DNA of 47,174 nucleotides from Kosmotoga arenicorallina S304. GTDB lineage: Bacteria; Thermotogota; Thermotogae; Petrotogales; Kosmotogaceae. Numbering within the stretch: the first letter of the stretch is position 1; each line of letters opens with the position of its first letter. Position numbers and translations under genes: made by a program. Shown piece by piece: positions 40,611 to 47,174 of the stretch. The stretch covers positions 1 to 47,174 of the forward strand of contig NZ_JFHK01000028.1 in NCBI RefSeq assembly GCF_001636545.1, given 5' to 3'. The notes under the pieces were generated by a model. It made no database searches and was not told the origin of the DNA. It saw only the letters and a program-made list of their open reading frames with translations.

Positions 40611-41887
40611 CAGATCTCCTCCCTTGCGATTTCATATAAATATTTCCCGCCGTTTTCTATCCATAGTGTCTCATTATCATTCCTGAACTTTTGCACCGCT
40701 AGTGGATTTAGGTATTCTAACCCAACAGCTTTACAATCTTCTTTTGTTATCCTGGTGGCTAAAGCAATATTAAAAAGAAAAATTTCTTTGTTATTAACAG
40801 GATCAAAAGTACCAGGGCCTCTCACGTTTATTACATGAGCAGCCACATTCTTATTGAAATCAGGATTGTTTTTTAAAAACTCTTTAACATAGTCCTTTGA
40901 GTGATAACCGATTTTCCTGATTAGAGCATCAAAAGTTTTATTGGAATGAAACTTAGTTATATGAGGAGCATAAATTATAACTTCGGCACCAGGAAGAAGA
41001 ACTCCTGGCTTTTGAAGCTTATAAGACCCCTTACCTGCGGTCCACAATTCGTCATATTCTTTCCCAATAACTTGTACTACACGTTTTAAAGGATTTTTCA
41101 GTTTTATAATATGGATTCTTTCGCTTAATTTTGCGGCTTTCTCATATGCTTCTAAAAAACCTTTATATCCTTCAGCGATATAAAGACCCTTGGGTAAGAG
41201 TTTTTCCTTTTCATCAAAAACCATATTGATGGTAAACACCGGAACTTTTATTTTCCCAATGATGATCTTTGATGCTTCGTTGATTATGTCTCTTGCAAGA
41301 TTGTTTTTCTTTCCGATGATTTCAGGAATCCCTACCATTACGGCTGCCCAGTGAAAGAAATTTACAACATTAGAATCGGAAATACCAGGCACGAAAGCCT
41401 TCAAACCTCCAGAATATCCTGCGGCCTCATGAGGCAAAGTTCCACTTAGTACGAAAATAGCGTCAAAACTTTTTAAAAGCAGCTTGTTTGCATTAATGTT
41501 GACTTCGTCATCTATTTCTCCATATGTTACTCTCTTCATAAAATCCCGAGATAATTTCCCTGCATTAAATAGAGAACTGGGTTTAAAAAATTCGTGGTTA
41601 TGAAAGATAGCTTCTTCTTTTTTTATTCCTAATTTCCTTTCAAATTCTTTATTGGACATTTCTCTATGTGTTCCACTCGCATTAAGCGTGTGAAATTCTC
41701 TCAAACCTTTTTCTTTTAAGATCTTCAATAACGAAGGTGCTATGATATGCGAGAAATCCACCCTGGTATAATCTGGATGAATTAGTAGAGCTTTCTCTAC
41801 TTTTCCAATTCCCTTAAAGCTCTTATATAAAACATTTCTAATTTCTTCAGCTGAAATTGAATCAAATTTTCTTTCAACATAATCCAT
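40610..41887 (-). CDS. LarA-family nickel-pincer racemase/epimerase
   Basis: A 425-residue protein of the LarA (DUF2088) family. NASGTHREMS carries the first conserved His-Arg pair, and PHEAAGYSGGLKAFVPGISD contains the second catalytic His and the Lys that binds the nickel-pincer nucleotide; FFHWAA follows. These enzymes abstract the C2 hydride of 2-hydroxy acids. LarA homologues include racemases of lactate and malate and sugar-acid 2-epimerases acting on gluconate/mannonate. The operon (mannonate oxidoreductase, 6-phosphogluconate dehydrogenase) favours a sugar-acid epimerase. Cofactor genes larB, larC and larE are not in the window. Confidence 0.85.
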   Translation of the reverse strand: MDYVERKFDSISAEEIRNVLYKSFKGIGKVEKALLIHPDYTRVDFSHIIAPSLLKILKEKGLREFHTLNASGTHREMSNKEFERKLGIKKEEAIFHNHEFFKPSSLFNAGKLSRDFMKRVTYGEIDDEVNINANKLLLKSFDAIFVLSGTLPHEAAGYSGGLKAFVPGISDSNVVNFFHWAAVMVGIPEIIGKKNNLARDIINEASKIIIGKIKVPVFTINMVFDEKEKLLPKGLYIAEGYKGFLEAYEKAAKLSERIHIIKLKNPLKRVVQVIGKEYDELWTAGKGSYKLQKPGVLLPGAEVIIYAPHITKFHSNKTFDALIRKIGYHSKDYVKEFLKNNPDFNKNVAAHVINVRGPGTFDPVNNKEIFLFNIALATRITKEDCKAVGLEYLNPLAVQKFRNDNETLWIENGGKYLYEIAREEI

Positions 41888-41893
41888 GAGTCA

Positions 41894-42889
41894 CTAATTA
41901 CCCTCCATATTCGAGATTTTCCATTCTTCTGAAGGATCAGCGTGTTTAACAGGACCTGCACCTGCTGTTCTTGACCTTACTTCATTGCCTTTTTTGTAAA
42001 CAGCGTGACCACCAAATTCTTTTCTTAAAGCCGCCAGGATTTTGTCGGAAAAAACATCTACTTGTCTTGACTGAAATCTTTTAAACAGAGAATGTGCGAT
42101 TCCTGTTGCAGATACTCCCAAGTCGACAGCTGCTTGAACGGTCCATCTGGCTTCTCCTGAATCGGGGACAATCCCTTGTATGGTTTCCAATTCAGGATCC
42201 TTTTTAAATGCCTCTTCCAACAATTCAAGCAGCCATGAACGGATAATGCTTCCTTGATTCCAAAGATGCGCAACTTCTTCAAGCTTGAAATACTCAGAAT
42301 ATTCAGAAGCTTTGAGGATTTCAAACCCTTCCCCGTAGGCTTCCATAATCGCGTATTCGATCCCGTTGTGAATCATCTTAACAAAATGTCCCGCACCTGA
42401 AGGGCCACAATATAGATATCCTTCTTTTGGAGCAAGTGACCTTAAAATGGGCTCAATAAATTCGAAGGCTTTTTTATTTCCTCCAACCATGGTGCAATAG
42501 CCAACTTCATATCCCCAAATGCCGCCTGATACACCCGCGTCCATGTAGATAATTCCTTTATCTTTTAACTTTGATTCGCGAACTTTATCTTCTTTATAAT
42601 GACCATTGCTTCCATCCACAACAACATCTCCTGGTTTAAGGTACTGCGACACTTCCTCAAGAGCACTTTCAGTAATAACGCCAGAAGGTAACATTAACCA
42701 GACTACCCGAGGAGAATCAATAATTTTTGCTATTTCTGAAAGGTTTCTTATTCCCTTTGCACCTTCTCTTTCCAACAATTTGACTTTTTCTTGGTCTTTA
42801 TCATAACCATAAACTTCGTGACCGTTTTTGATTAATCTTTTGGACATATTGAATCCCATTCTCCCAAGACCTAAAATAGCTATCTTCAT
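41894..42889 (-). CDS. gnd: 6-phosphogluconate dehydrogenase, decarboxylating (short GND type)
   Basis: A 331-residue 6-phosphogluconate dehydrogenase of the YqeC/GndA short type. The nucleotide-binding AILGLGRMGFNMSKRLIKNG, the substrate-binding DAGVSGGIWGYEVGYCTMVGG, the catalytic KMIHNGIEYAIMEAYGEG (Lys and Asn) and PDSGEARWTVQAAVDLGV are visible. It converts 6-phosphogluconate to ribulose 5-phosphate and CO2, with NAD(P)+. ATG 42889 was chosen because AGGAGGGATTGAAG precedes it and MKIAILG matches the family start; the longer frame (to 43021) is unsupported. It lies just after the SDR gene. Confidence 0.92.
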   Translation of the reverse strand: MKIAILGLGRMGFNMSKRLIKNGHEVYGYDKDQEKVKLLEREGAKGIRNLSEIAKIIDSPRVVWLMLPSGVITESALEEVSQYLKPGDVVVDGSNGHYKEDKVRESKLKDKGIIYMDAGVSGGIWGYEVGYCTMVGGNKKAFEFIEPILRSLAPKEGYLYCGPSGAGHFVKMIHNGIEYAIMEAYGEGFEILKASEYSEYFKLEEVAHLWNQGSIIRSWLLELLEEAFKKDPELETIQGIVPDSGEARWTVQAAVDLGVSATGIAHSLFKRFQSRQVDVFSDKILAALRKEFGGHAVYKKGNEVRSRTAGAGPVKHADPSEEWKISNMEGN

Positions 42890-42902
42890 CTTCAATCCCT
42901 CC

Positions 42903-43724
42903 TTAAACTCCTGTGTACGCTGAAAAACCACCATCAACTGGAATAACTGTGCCAGTAACATATTGAGAAGCATTGGAAACCAGCCATAAAACAGTTCCCA
43001 TAATATCTTCAGTAGCTCCAAAGCGTCCCATGGGTATGTTGTTTATTATTTTTTCCCCTCGCTCTGTTAAATAGCCATTTTGATCAATCAGCAAAAAGCG
43101 ATTCTGACTGCTAATAAAGAAACCCGGTGCAATGGCATTTACCCTTATTTTAGGAGAAAAATTCATAGCTATGTGAACAGCAAGCCATTGAGTGAAATTA
43201 TTTACCGCAGCTTTTGCTGCTGAGTATGCAACAACCCTTGTTAAAGGTCTGATTGACGCCAATGAAGATATATTAACAATGGACCCACCATCAGAATTCT
43301 TGGAGATCAGCTTTCCAAAAATCATGCATGGAATCACTGCACCTCCAAAAAAATTGAGGGAAACCACCTTTTCAATCTCTTGTAAAGGGAGGTCAAAAAA
43401 GCTTTTTTCTCTGGAAGTAGTTGCTTCTGGCAGGTTTCCCCCAGCGCAATTTACAAGAATATCCAATTTTTCATATTTTTTCTTTATTTTATCTGAAATT
43501 ATCTCAACGACTTCAGGCTTTGAAACATCTATATAGTACCCAAGAGATTTTATTCCTTTTGTTCTCAGATTAGAAGAAACTTCATCATAATTTTTGAGAT
43601 CACAAACTAGTACAGTAGCTCCAGCTAGTCCAAGAGCCTTGGCAACCGCAGAACCAATATAACCAGCACCACCGGTTACGACAGCCACTTTCCCATTGAG
43701 GCTGAAGTGATCTATAATATTCAT
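42903..43724 (-). CDS. SDR-family oxidoreductase, D-mannonate oxidoreductase-like
   Basis: A 273-residue SDR. The cofactor motif TGGAGYIGSAVAKAL lies near residue 17, followed by NCAGGNLPEAT, the catalytic Ser and YSAAKAA (Tyr-Lys) and NAIAPGFFISSQNRFLL. The last, with PVDGGFSAYTGV, resembles the SDR-type mannonate dehydrogenases (fructuronate reductases) of Thermotoga and bacilli. It would reduce D-fructuronate to D-mannonate or act on a related sugar acid. ATG 43724 overlaps the permease stop (ATGA) with GGGGGC upstream; the longer frame is not supported. Confidence 0.85.
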   Translation of the reverse strand: MNIIDHFSLNGKVAVVTGGAGYIGSAVAKALGLAGATVLVCDLKNYDEVSSNLRTKGIKSLGYYIDVSKPEVVEIISDKIKKKYEKLDILVNCAGGNLPEATTSREKSFFDLPLQEIEKVVSLNFFGGAVIPCMIFGKLISKNSDGGSIVNISSLASIRPLTRVVAYSAAKAAVNNFTQWLAVHIAMNFSPKIRVNAIAPGFFISSQNRFLLIDQNGYLTERGEKIINNIPMGRFGATEDIMGTVLWLVSNASQYVTGTVIPVDGGFSAYTGV

Positions 43725-44548
43725 TCTTTTAATGCCCCCATTGTTAATCCCTTTACAATGTAACGGTGTATAAAAAGCGTCAAGATAAGCACAGGTAAAG
43801 CAATCAATGTTGCTGCTGCCATGATACCTCCCCAATTAATCATTTCATAAGACATGAAATTAAAGACAGCAATGGGAACTGTTTTAGTTTTTGGACCCGA
43901 AAGTATGAGCGAAAAAAGGAACTGATTCCAGGAAAAAATGAAGCTCAATATGGCAGAAGTAATAATGCCATTTGCTGCGATTGGTACAGAAATTTCGAGA
44001 AATGTACGAAAGGCAGAAGCACCATCAACAGTGGCAGCCTCTTCTAACTCGACTGGGACATCGTCAAAAAACGAAGACATTAGAATAATAACGAGGGGAA
44101 GGTTTATTATAATATGTGAAAGAGTTAATCCCAAGTAAGTATCAACCAGTTTTAATTTTGTAAATAGAATATACCATGGAATTAGATAGCTTATAAAAGG
44201 AATCATTCTTGCAACAGTAAGCACAAAAATAGTACGCTTCATCTTGAAGCGCGAAATAGAATATGCTGCAGGAATTCCTACAAGCAAACTAATGAAAGTA
44301 GAGCCAGTTGCTACCACAAAACTATTGAAAAGATATTTGCCAAAATTCTGTTGTTTGAAAACAGCAGTGTAATTTTCCAGTGTTGGTTTGAAAATGAATA
44401 GTGGAGGATAAGAAAGATTCTGAACTTGATTTTTGAACGAGGATAATACCATCCAGTAAAAAACAAACACAGTTGGAAGCACTATAATGACGAGACCTAT
44501 ATAAAACAAAATTCTCAGAATTATTTTCTTCTTATTGATTATTTTCAT
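43721..44548 (-). CDS. Sugar ABC transporter permease, MalG type
   Basis: A 275-residue permease with six helices. The family signature EEAATVDGASAFRTFLEISVP (EAA loop, near residue 185) contacts the ATPase, and the N-terminal FYIGLVIIVLPTVFVFYWMV is the first helix. It belongs to the CUT1 family for di/oligosaccharides and glycosides. It pairs with the upstream MalF-type gene, whose stop overlaps it by 4 bases. No ATPase gene is in the operon; a shared MsmK-like ATPase elsewhere is likely. Confidence 0.93.
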   Translation of the reverse strand: MKIINKKKIILRILFYIGLVIIVLPTVFVFYWMVLSSFKNQVQNLSYPPLFIFKPTLENYTAVFKQQNFGKYLFNSFVVATGSTFISLLVGIPAAYSISRFKMKRTIFVLTVARMIPFISYLIPWYILFTKLKLVDTYLGLTLSHIIINLPLVIILMSSFFDDVPVELEEAATVDGASAFRTFLEISVPIAANGIITSAILSFIFSWNQFLFSLILSGPKTKTVPIAVFNFMSYEMINWGGIMAAATLIALPVLILTLFIHRYIVKGLTMGALKE

Positions 44549-45399
44549 TCCTTAACACCCCTCAAATAATAAAGAGCAATATTTACACCAAGAACTATTG
44601 CAAAAAGGATGATCATAAGAGAACTTGCATAACCCATTTTGAAATATCTGAAAGCACTGTTAAAAGCATAGATATTCAAGTTTTCGGAAGCAAATCCGGG
44701 TCCTCCTTGAGTCATAACATAAATGATGTCGAAAGTTTTTATGCAATCCCAAGATCGAATCATAGCTGCAGCAATAAGCGAAGGTTTAATCAGAGGGATT
44801 ATTATTTTTCGAAGTATTTGTCCCTTTGATGCACCATCAATTTTGGCTGCTTCTAAAAGTGAAACGGGTATATTCTCTAAGCCAGCAAGGGCAATGAGAG
44901 TTACCAATGGAGTCCATTCCCATACATCAACCATAACTAACGCTGGGATAACCAAAGATTGGTTACCTAACCAAGTAATGCCATCAAGCCCTATGAATGA
45001 TAGAAAATAATTCAGAATACCAAGCGTTGGATCATAAATTATTGTCCAGACCATTGCTATGGCGACAGGAGTTGCTGTAAAAGGAAAAACCAAGAGAGCT
45101 TTTACAAAGTTTTTTCCTTTGAATTCTCTGTTTATATACAGAGCAATAAAAAAACCAAGAATTACTTCTACTGAAAGTGCAAGTGCTGTGAAATAAAAGG
45201 TTATCCACAAAGAATTTGTGAATCGCATATCGTGAAAAGCATAAACAAAATTCCTTATTCCAACAAAAACTGGAGCAATTCTCGAGCTGCCGCCCCATTT
45301 ATGGAAGCTAAGAAAAAGATTATACCCAATTGGGAAAATAATTAACGAGGAGATAAGTACAATTGCAGGTACAAGAAACCACCATTTCAACTTCTTCAC
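44545..45399 (-). CDS. Sugar ABC transporter permease, MalF type
   Basis: A 284-residue permease with six helices and the EAA loop EAAKIDGASKGQILRKIIIP near residue 195. Together with the MalG-type gene it forms the CUT1 heterodimeric channel. The start is GTG 45399, 8 bases behind AAAGGAGGTC; the frame extends to 45456 but those codons would lie upstream of the ribosome site. A terminator-like hairpin separates it from the binding-protein gene. Confidence 0.92.
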   Translation of the reverse strand: MKKLKWWFLVPAIVLISSLIIFPIGYNLFLSFHKWGGSSRIAPVFVGIRNFVYAFHDMRFTNSLWITFYFTALALSVEVILGFFIALYINREFKGKNFVKALLVFPFTATPVAIAMVWTIIYDPTLGILNYFLSFIGLDGITWLGNQSLVIPALVMVDVWEWTPLVTLIALAGLENIPVSLLEAAKIDGASKGQILRKIIIPLIKPSLIAAAMIRSWDCIKTFDIIYVMTQGGPGFASENLNIYAFNSAFRYFKMGYASSLMIILFAIVLGVNIALYYLRGVKE

Positions 45400-45421
45400 T
45401 TGGTAAGACCTCCTTTGTAGC

Positions 45422-45451
45422 AAAAAAGAGGGGGCATCATAATACCCCCTC
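45422..45451 (-). terminator. Attenuating terminator between the binding-protein and permease genes
   Basis: On the minus strand GAGGGGG (45451-45445) and CCCCCTC (45434-45428) form a 7-bp stem around a 10-base loop, followed by six T (45427-45422). Partial termination here would make more binding protein than permease. Confidence 0.7.
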
Positions 45452-45460
45452 ACCAAAAAA

Positions 45461-46744
45461 TTATTCTACAAATCTCAACTGGGAAAGAGCTGATTTAATA
45501 GCTTTTTCAACATTTCCACCTTGAATAGCTGTGATAATTATAGTCCCAACAATGTCTCTGGCTTCAGAAACATTTATAACCGGTGGATTCCATACAGGAT
45601 TTCCAACAGCGAAACTATCCATGCTGGCTTTTGTCCAATCAGGGTTTGGATCTTTTGCTTTGTATTCTGAAGAGTTCCAGGAACTTGCTCTGGCAGCTGG
45701 AATACCGTATTCAAGCAATCCTTTAAGGCTCATTTCTTTTGTTGTTGCCCACTGAATAAAGAGCCATGCAGCCTCTGGATTTTTTGAACCGGAGTAAATT
45801 GCTAGATCCCATTGAGAAACATGTGGTTTTCTAAGACCATTAGGACCAGCCGGAATCATTGCATAGCCAACTTTACCAGCAACTTTAGATTTTTCGGGGT
45901 CTTCATAAAGCCCTTTAAACACGTTGGCATCATAAATCATGGCAGCTTTACCTTGCATGAAATAGGAGGTACTTTCATACCAGTGAATATTTGTTGCACC
46001 TGGAGGTCCATACTTTCTAAGAAGTTTTCCATAGAATTCGAAAGCATTAATAGCTTCTTTGCTATCAAGAGCCCATTTTCCGTTTTTCATCCATTCTCCG
46101 CCTATCGTATAAAGGAAATCAACGAATTGAGATGTAGCTGCAGCACCTTTACCACGAAGTGTTATTCCATAGAAATCTGCTTTTCCATCTTTGTCAAAGT
46201 CAAGGGTAAGCATCTTTGCAACATTTTCAAGCTCTTCCATTGTCTGTGGTACTTCAATTCCGAAGGCTTCAAAAATGTCTTTTCTATAAGCTAGCAAAGA
46301 GGTTTCAGCTTGGATGGGAATAGCGTATTGGATGCCCCCAAAATTGCCTCCTTCAAGAACACCGGCAAAGAAATCTGAATAATCCCAACTTTCATCAGTA
46401 AGATTAGGGTCTTTAATGAGTCCCGAAAGAGGATACAGCCAGTTTTCTAATGTGTATTTCTTAGCGTCTTGACCGGGCATAATCATAAACAAATCAACAT
46501 CTGCAACTCCTGAGGAAATTTCAACGGTTCTTTTCGTTCTAAATTGGTCCTCAGGGAATACTTCCAATACAACTTTGATACCTGTTAATGACTCAAATTC
46601 GGGAATCAAAGGCTCGATCATGGTTGTCCATGGATGACGGTTTGCAAGGATTCTAATAGTTGTTCCATCAAACTGTTTCCAGTTAATAGAGAAAGCTAGT
46701 GAAACAAGTAAAATAACTAAAACTAATCCCAGAACTTTCTTCAT
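45461..46744 (-). CDS. Sugar ABC transporter substrate-binding protein (family 1)
   Basis: A 427-residue binding protein. A signal peptide (about 1-18, LGLVLVILLVSLAFS) precedes IRILANRHPWTTMIEPLIPEF, typical of the SBP_bac_1 (UgpB/MalE-like) fold. Further landmarks are AYRKDIFEAFGIEVPQTMEE, FMQGKAAMIYDANVFKG and FIQWATTKEMSLK. There is no lipobox Cys. The bound sugar is unknown; because the operon encodes mannonate oxidoreductase and 6-phosphogluconate dehydrogenase, a uronate-containing glycan or sugar acid is plausible. Its ATG overlaps the truncated GntR gene (ATGA). Confidence 0.93.
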   Translation of the reverse strand: MKKVLGLVLVILLVSLAFSINWKQFDGTTIRILANRHPWTTMIEPLIPEFESLTGIKVVLEVFPEDQFRTKRTVEISSGVADVDLFMIMPGQDAKKYTLENWLYPLSGLIKDPNLTDESWDYSDFFAGVLEGGNFGGIQYAIPIQAETSLLAYRKDIFEAFGIEVPQTMEELENVAKMLTLDFDKDGKADFYGITLRGKGAAATSQFVDFLYTIGGEWMKNGKWALDSKEAINAFEFYGKLLRKYGPPGATNIHWYESTSYFMQGKAAMIYDANVFKGLYEDPEKSKVAGKVGYAMIPAGPNGLRKPHVSQWDLAIYSGSKNPEAAWLFIQWATTKEMSLKGLLEYGIPAARASSWNSSEYKAKDPNPDWTKASMDSFAVGNPVWNPPVINVSEARDIVGTIIITAIQGGNVEKAIKSALSQLRFVE

Positions 46745-47095
46745 AAAACCCCTCCTCGTTTTATTGTTTTTATCCCTTCATTAAGAGAATAAAGGGTTTC
46801 CTTTTTAACATTGTTCAAATGAATTAGGAGTGCTTTGTAAGCCTCTTTTTTATTATCGGCAAGAATGCTAAGAATAATTTTCAAATGCTCTTCATTGGAT
46901 TTCATAAATCTCTCATTATGTCTTCTCAGAATTTCTATTTTTTCCCATAATTCATTGAAAAAGCGGATAATATTGTTGTTATAGCTTGCGCAAATAATTA
47001 CGGAGTGAAACTTTTTATCCAATTCATCAAATAATTTTCTATTTTTTGTTTGCTTAACTTCAAGCATTTTTTCCTTTAGACTATTGATATCTGTA
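46741..47095 (-). pseudogene. GntR-family regulator, C-terminal FCD domain only (interrupted by an IS)
   Basis: The remaining 108-118 residues (LFDELDKKFHSVIICASYNN, LRRHNERFMKSNEEH, ALLIHLNN) are the end of an FCD ligand-binding domain of a GntR (FadR/UxuR-like) regulator, including the His in DKKFHSVI and the second His region SNEEHLKIIL. The winged-helix N-terminus is missing. Reading upstream in frame, PHTDINSLKEK ends at a TGA made by the IS end at 47096-47100. The gene heads the carbohydrate operon, so it was probably its repressor. Truncation may leave the operon constitutive. Confidence 0.75.
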
Positions 47096-47174
47096 TGTGG
47101 TCAAATAAAATTGACCCCCCAGGGCCATAGAAAATTGACCCGTTACCCCCCGGAAAAAAGACCTTCTTGAGCGA
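47096..47174. mobile_element. End of an IS21-like element
   Basis: From 47096 the sequence TGTGGTCAAATAAAATTGAC starts with TG and carries repeated TCAAAT..AAATTGACC and GAAAATTGACCCG segments, the multiple short terminal repeats expected of IS21-family ends. The element continues beyond the window, so no transposase gene is seen. The join to the GntR gene at 47095 marks the insertion point. Confidence 0.55.

Noticed and set aside
45812-46294. 160-codon open frame antisense to the sugar-binding protein
   Set aside because: No ribosome site and Phe/Ser/Cys-rich composition typical of shadow frames; the minus-strand gene is well supported.

Overview
The window looks like part of a bacterial chromosome from the Thermotogota, most likely a Kosmotoga/Mesotoga relative. 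This is inferred from the AT-rich composition, the very strong GGAGG-type ribosome binding sites and gene content such as DegV, an rbs operon led by a LacI-type regulator, a DUF401 permease, an SDR-type mannonate oxidoreductase and a GPH sugar symporter. No rRNA, tRNA or CRISPR array was seen. Genes are tightly packed and many overlap by ATGA or GTGA.

Layout. 1-289 is the end of an insertion sequence with the 5' part of a transposase. 379-5239 is an envelope operon: a PRC-barrel protein, a small membrane protein, and a LolD/MacB-like ATPase with a large FtsX-type permease. 5295-7482 is a partner-switching module: a response-regulator PP2C phosphatase, two STAS proteins and an RsbW-like kinase. 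It runs tail to tail into a large hybrid histidine kinase (7485-10279, apparently frameshifted near its start). After a DegV protein, 11315-15826 is a surface-glycan cluster: a PglF-like dehydratase, a frameshifted membrane protein, a DegT aminotransferase and a WecA-like transferase. Then follow corA with a candidate leader peptide, threonine aldolase, an ATP-grasp protein, a 400-bp array of a 12-bp repeat, an alpha/beta hydrolase and a DUF401 permease.

22009-27668 is a ribose operon (rbsR-A-C-B-K-D, minus strand) with a tandem LacI-family operator. 27783-31375 is a MoxR/DUF58/DUF4129 set. 31473-37906 holds a GPH symporter, a GNAT protein, a degenerate M24 protein, an RND exporter and DNA-3-methyladenine glycosylase. 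37922-38260 holds 11-bp-phased direct repeats, a truncated signal-peptide gene and an internally deleted IS200/IS605 relic. 38257-47095 (minus) is a carbohydrate operon: truncated GntR regulator, ABC importer without an ATPase, SDR oxidoreductase, 6-phosphogluconate dehydrogenase, LarA-family epimerase, PFK-like kinase and HAD phosphatase. An IS21-like end cuts off the GntR gene at the window edge.

The most notable items are: (1) eleven copies of ATGTTCATAACT in both orientations at 19433-19829, beside a very AT-rich stretch and between two convergent genes; (2) the 38-47 kb operon, which can be read as a uronate-to-pentose route (fructuronate, mannonate, gluconate, 6-phosphogluconate, ribulose 5-phosphate) that avoids the usual dehydratase/KDG branch; and (3) a short ORF ending in Pro-Pro-stop upstream of corA with a complementary anti-Shine-Dalgarno segment. 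All functions are inferred from sequence reading alone; no database search was run.
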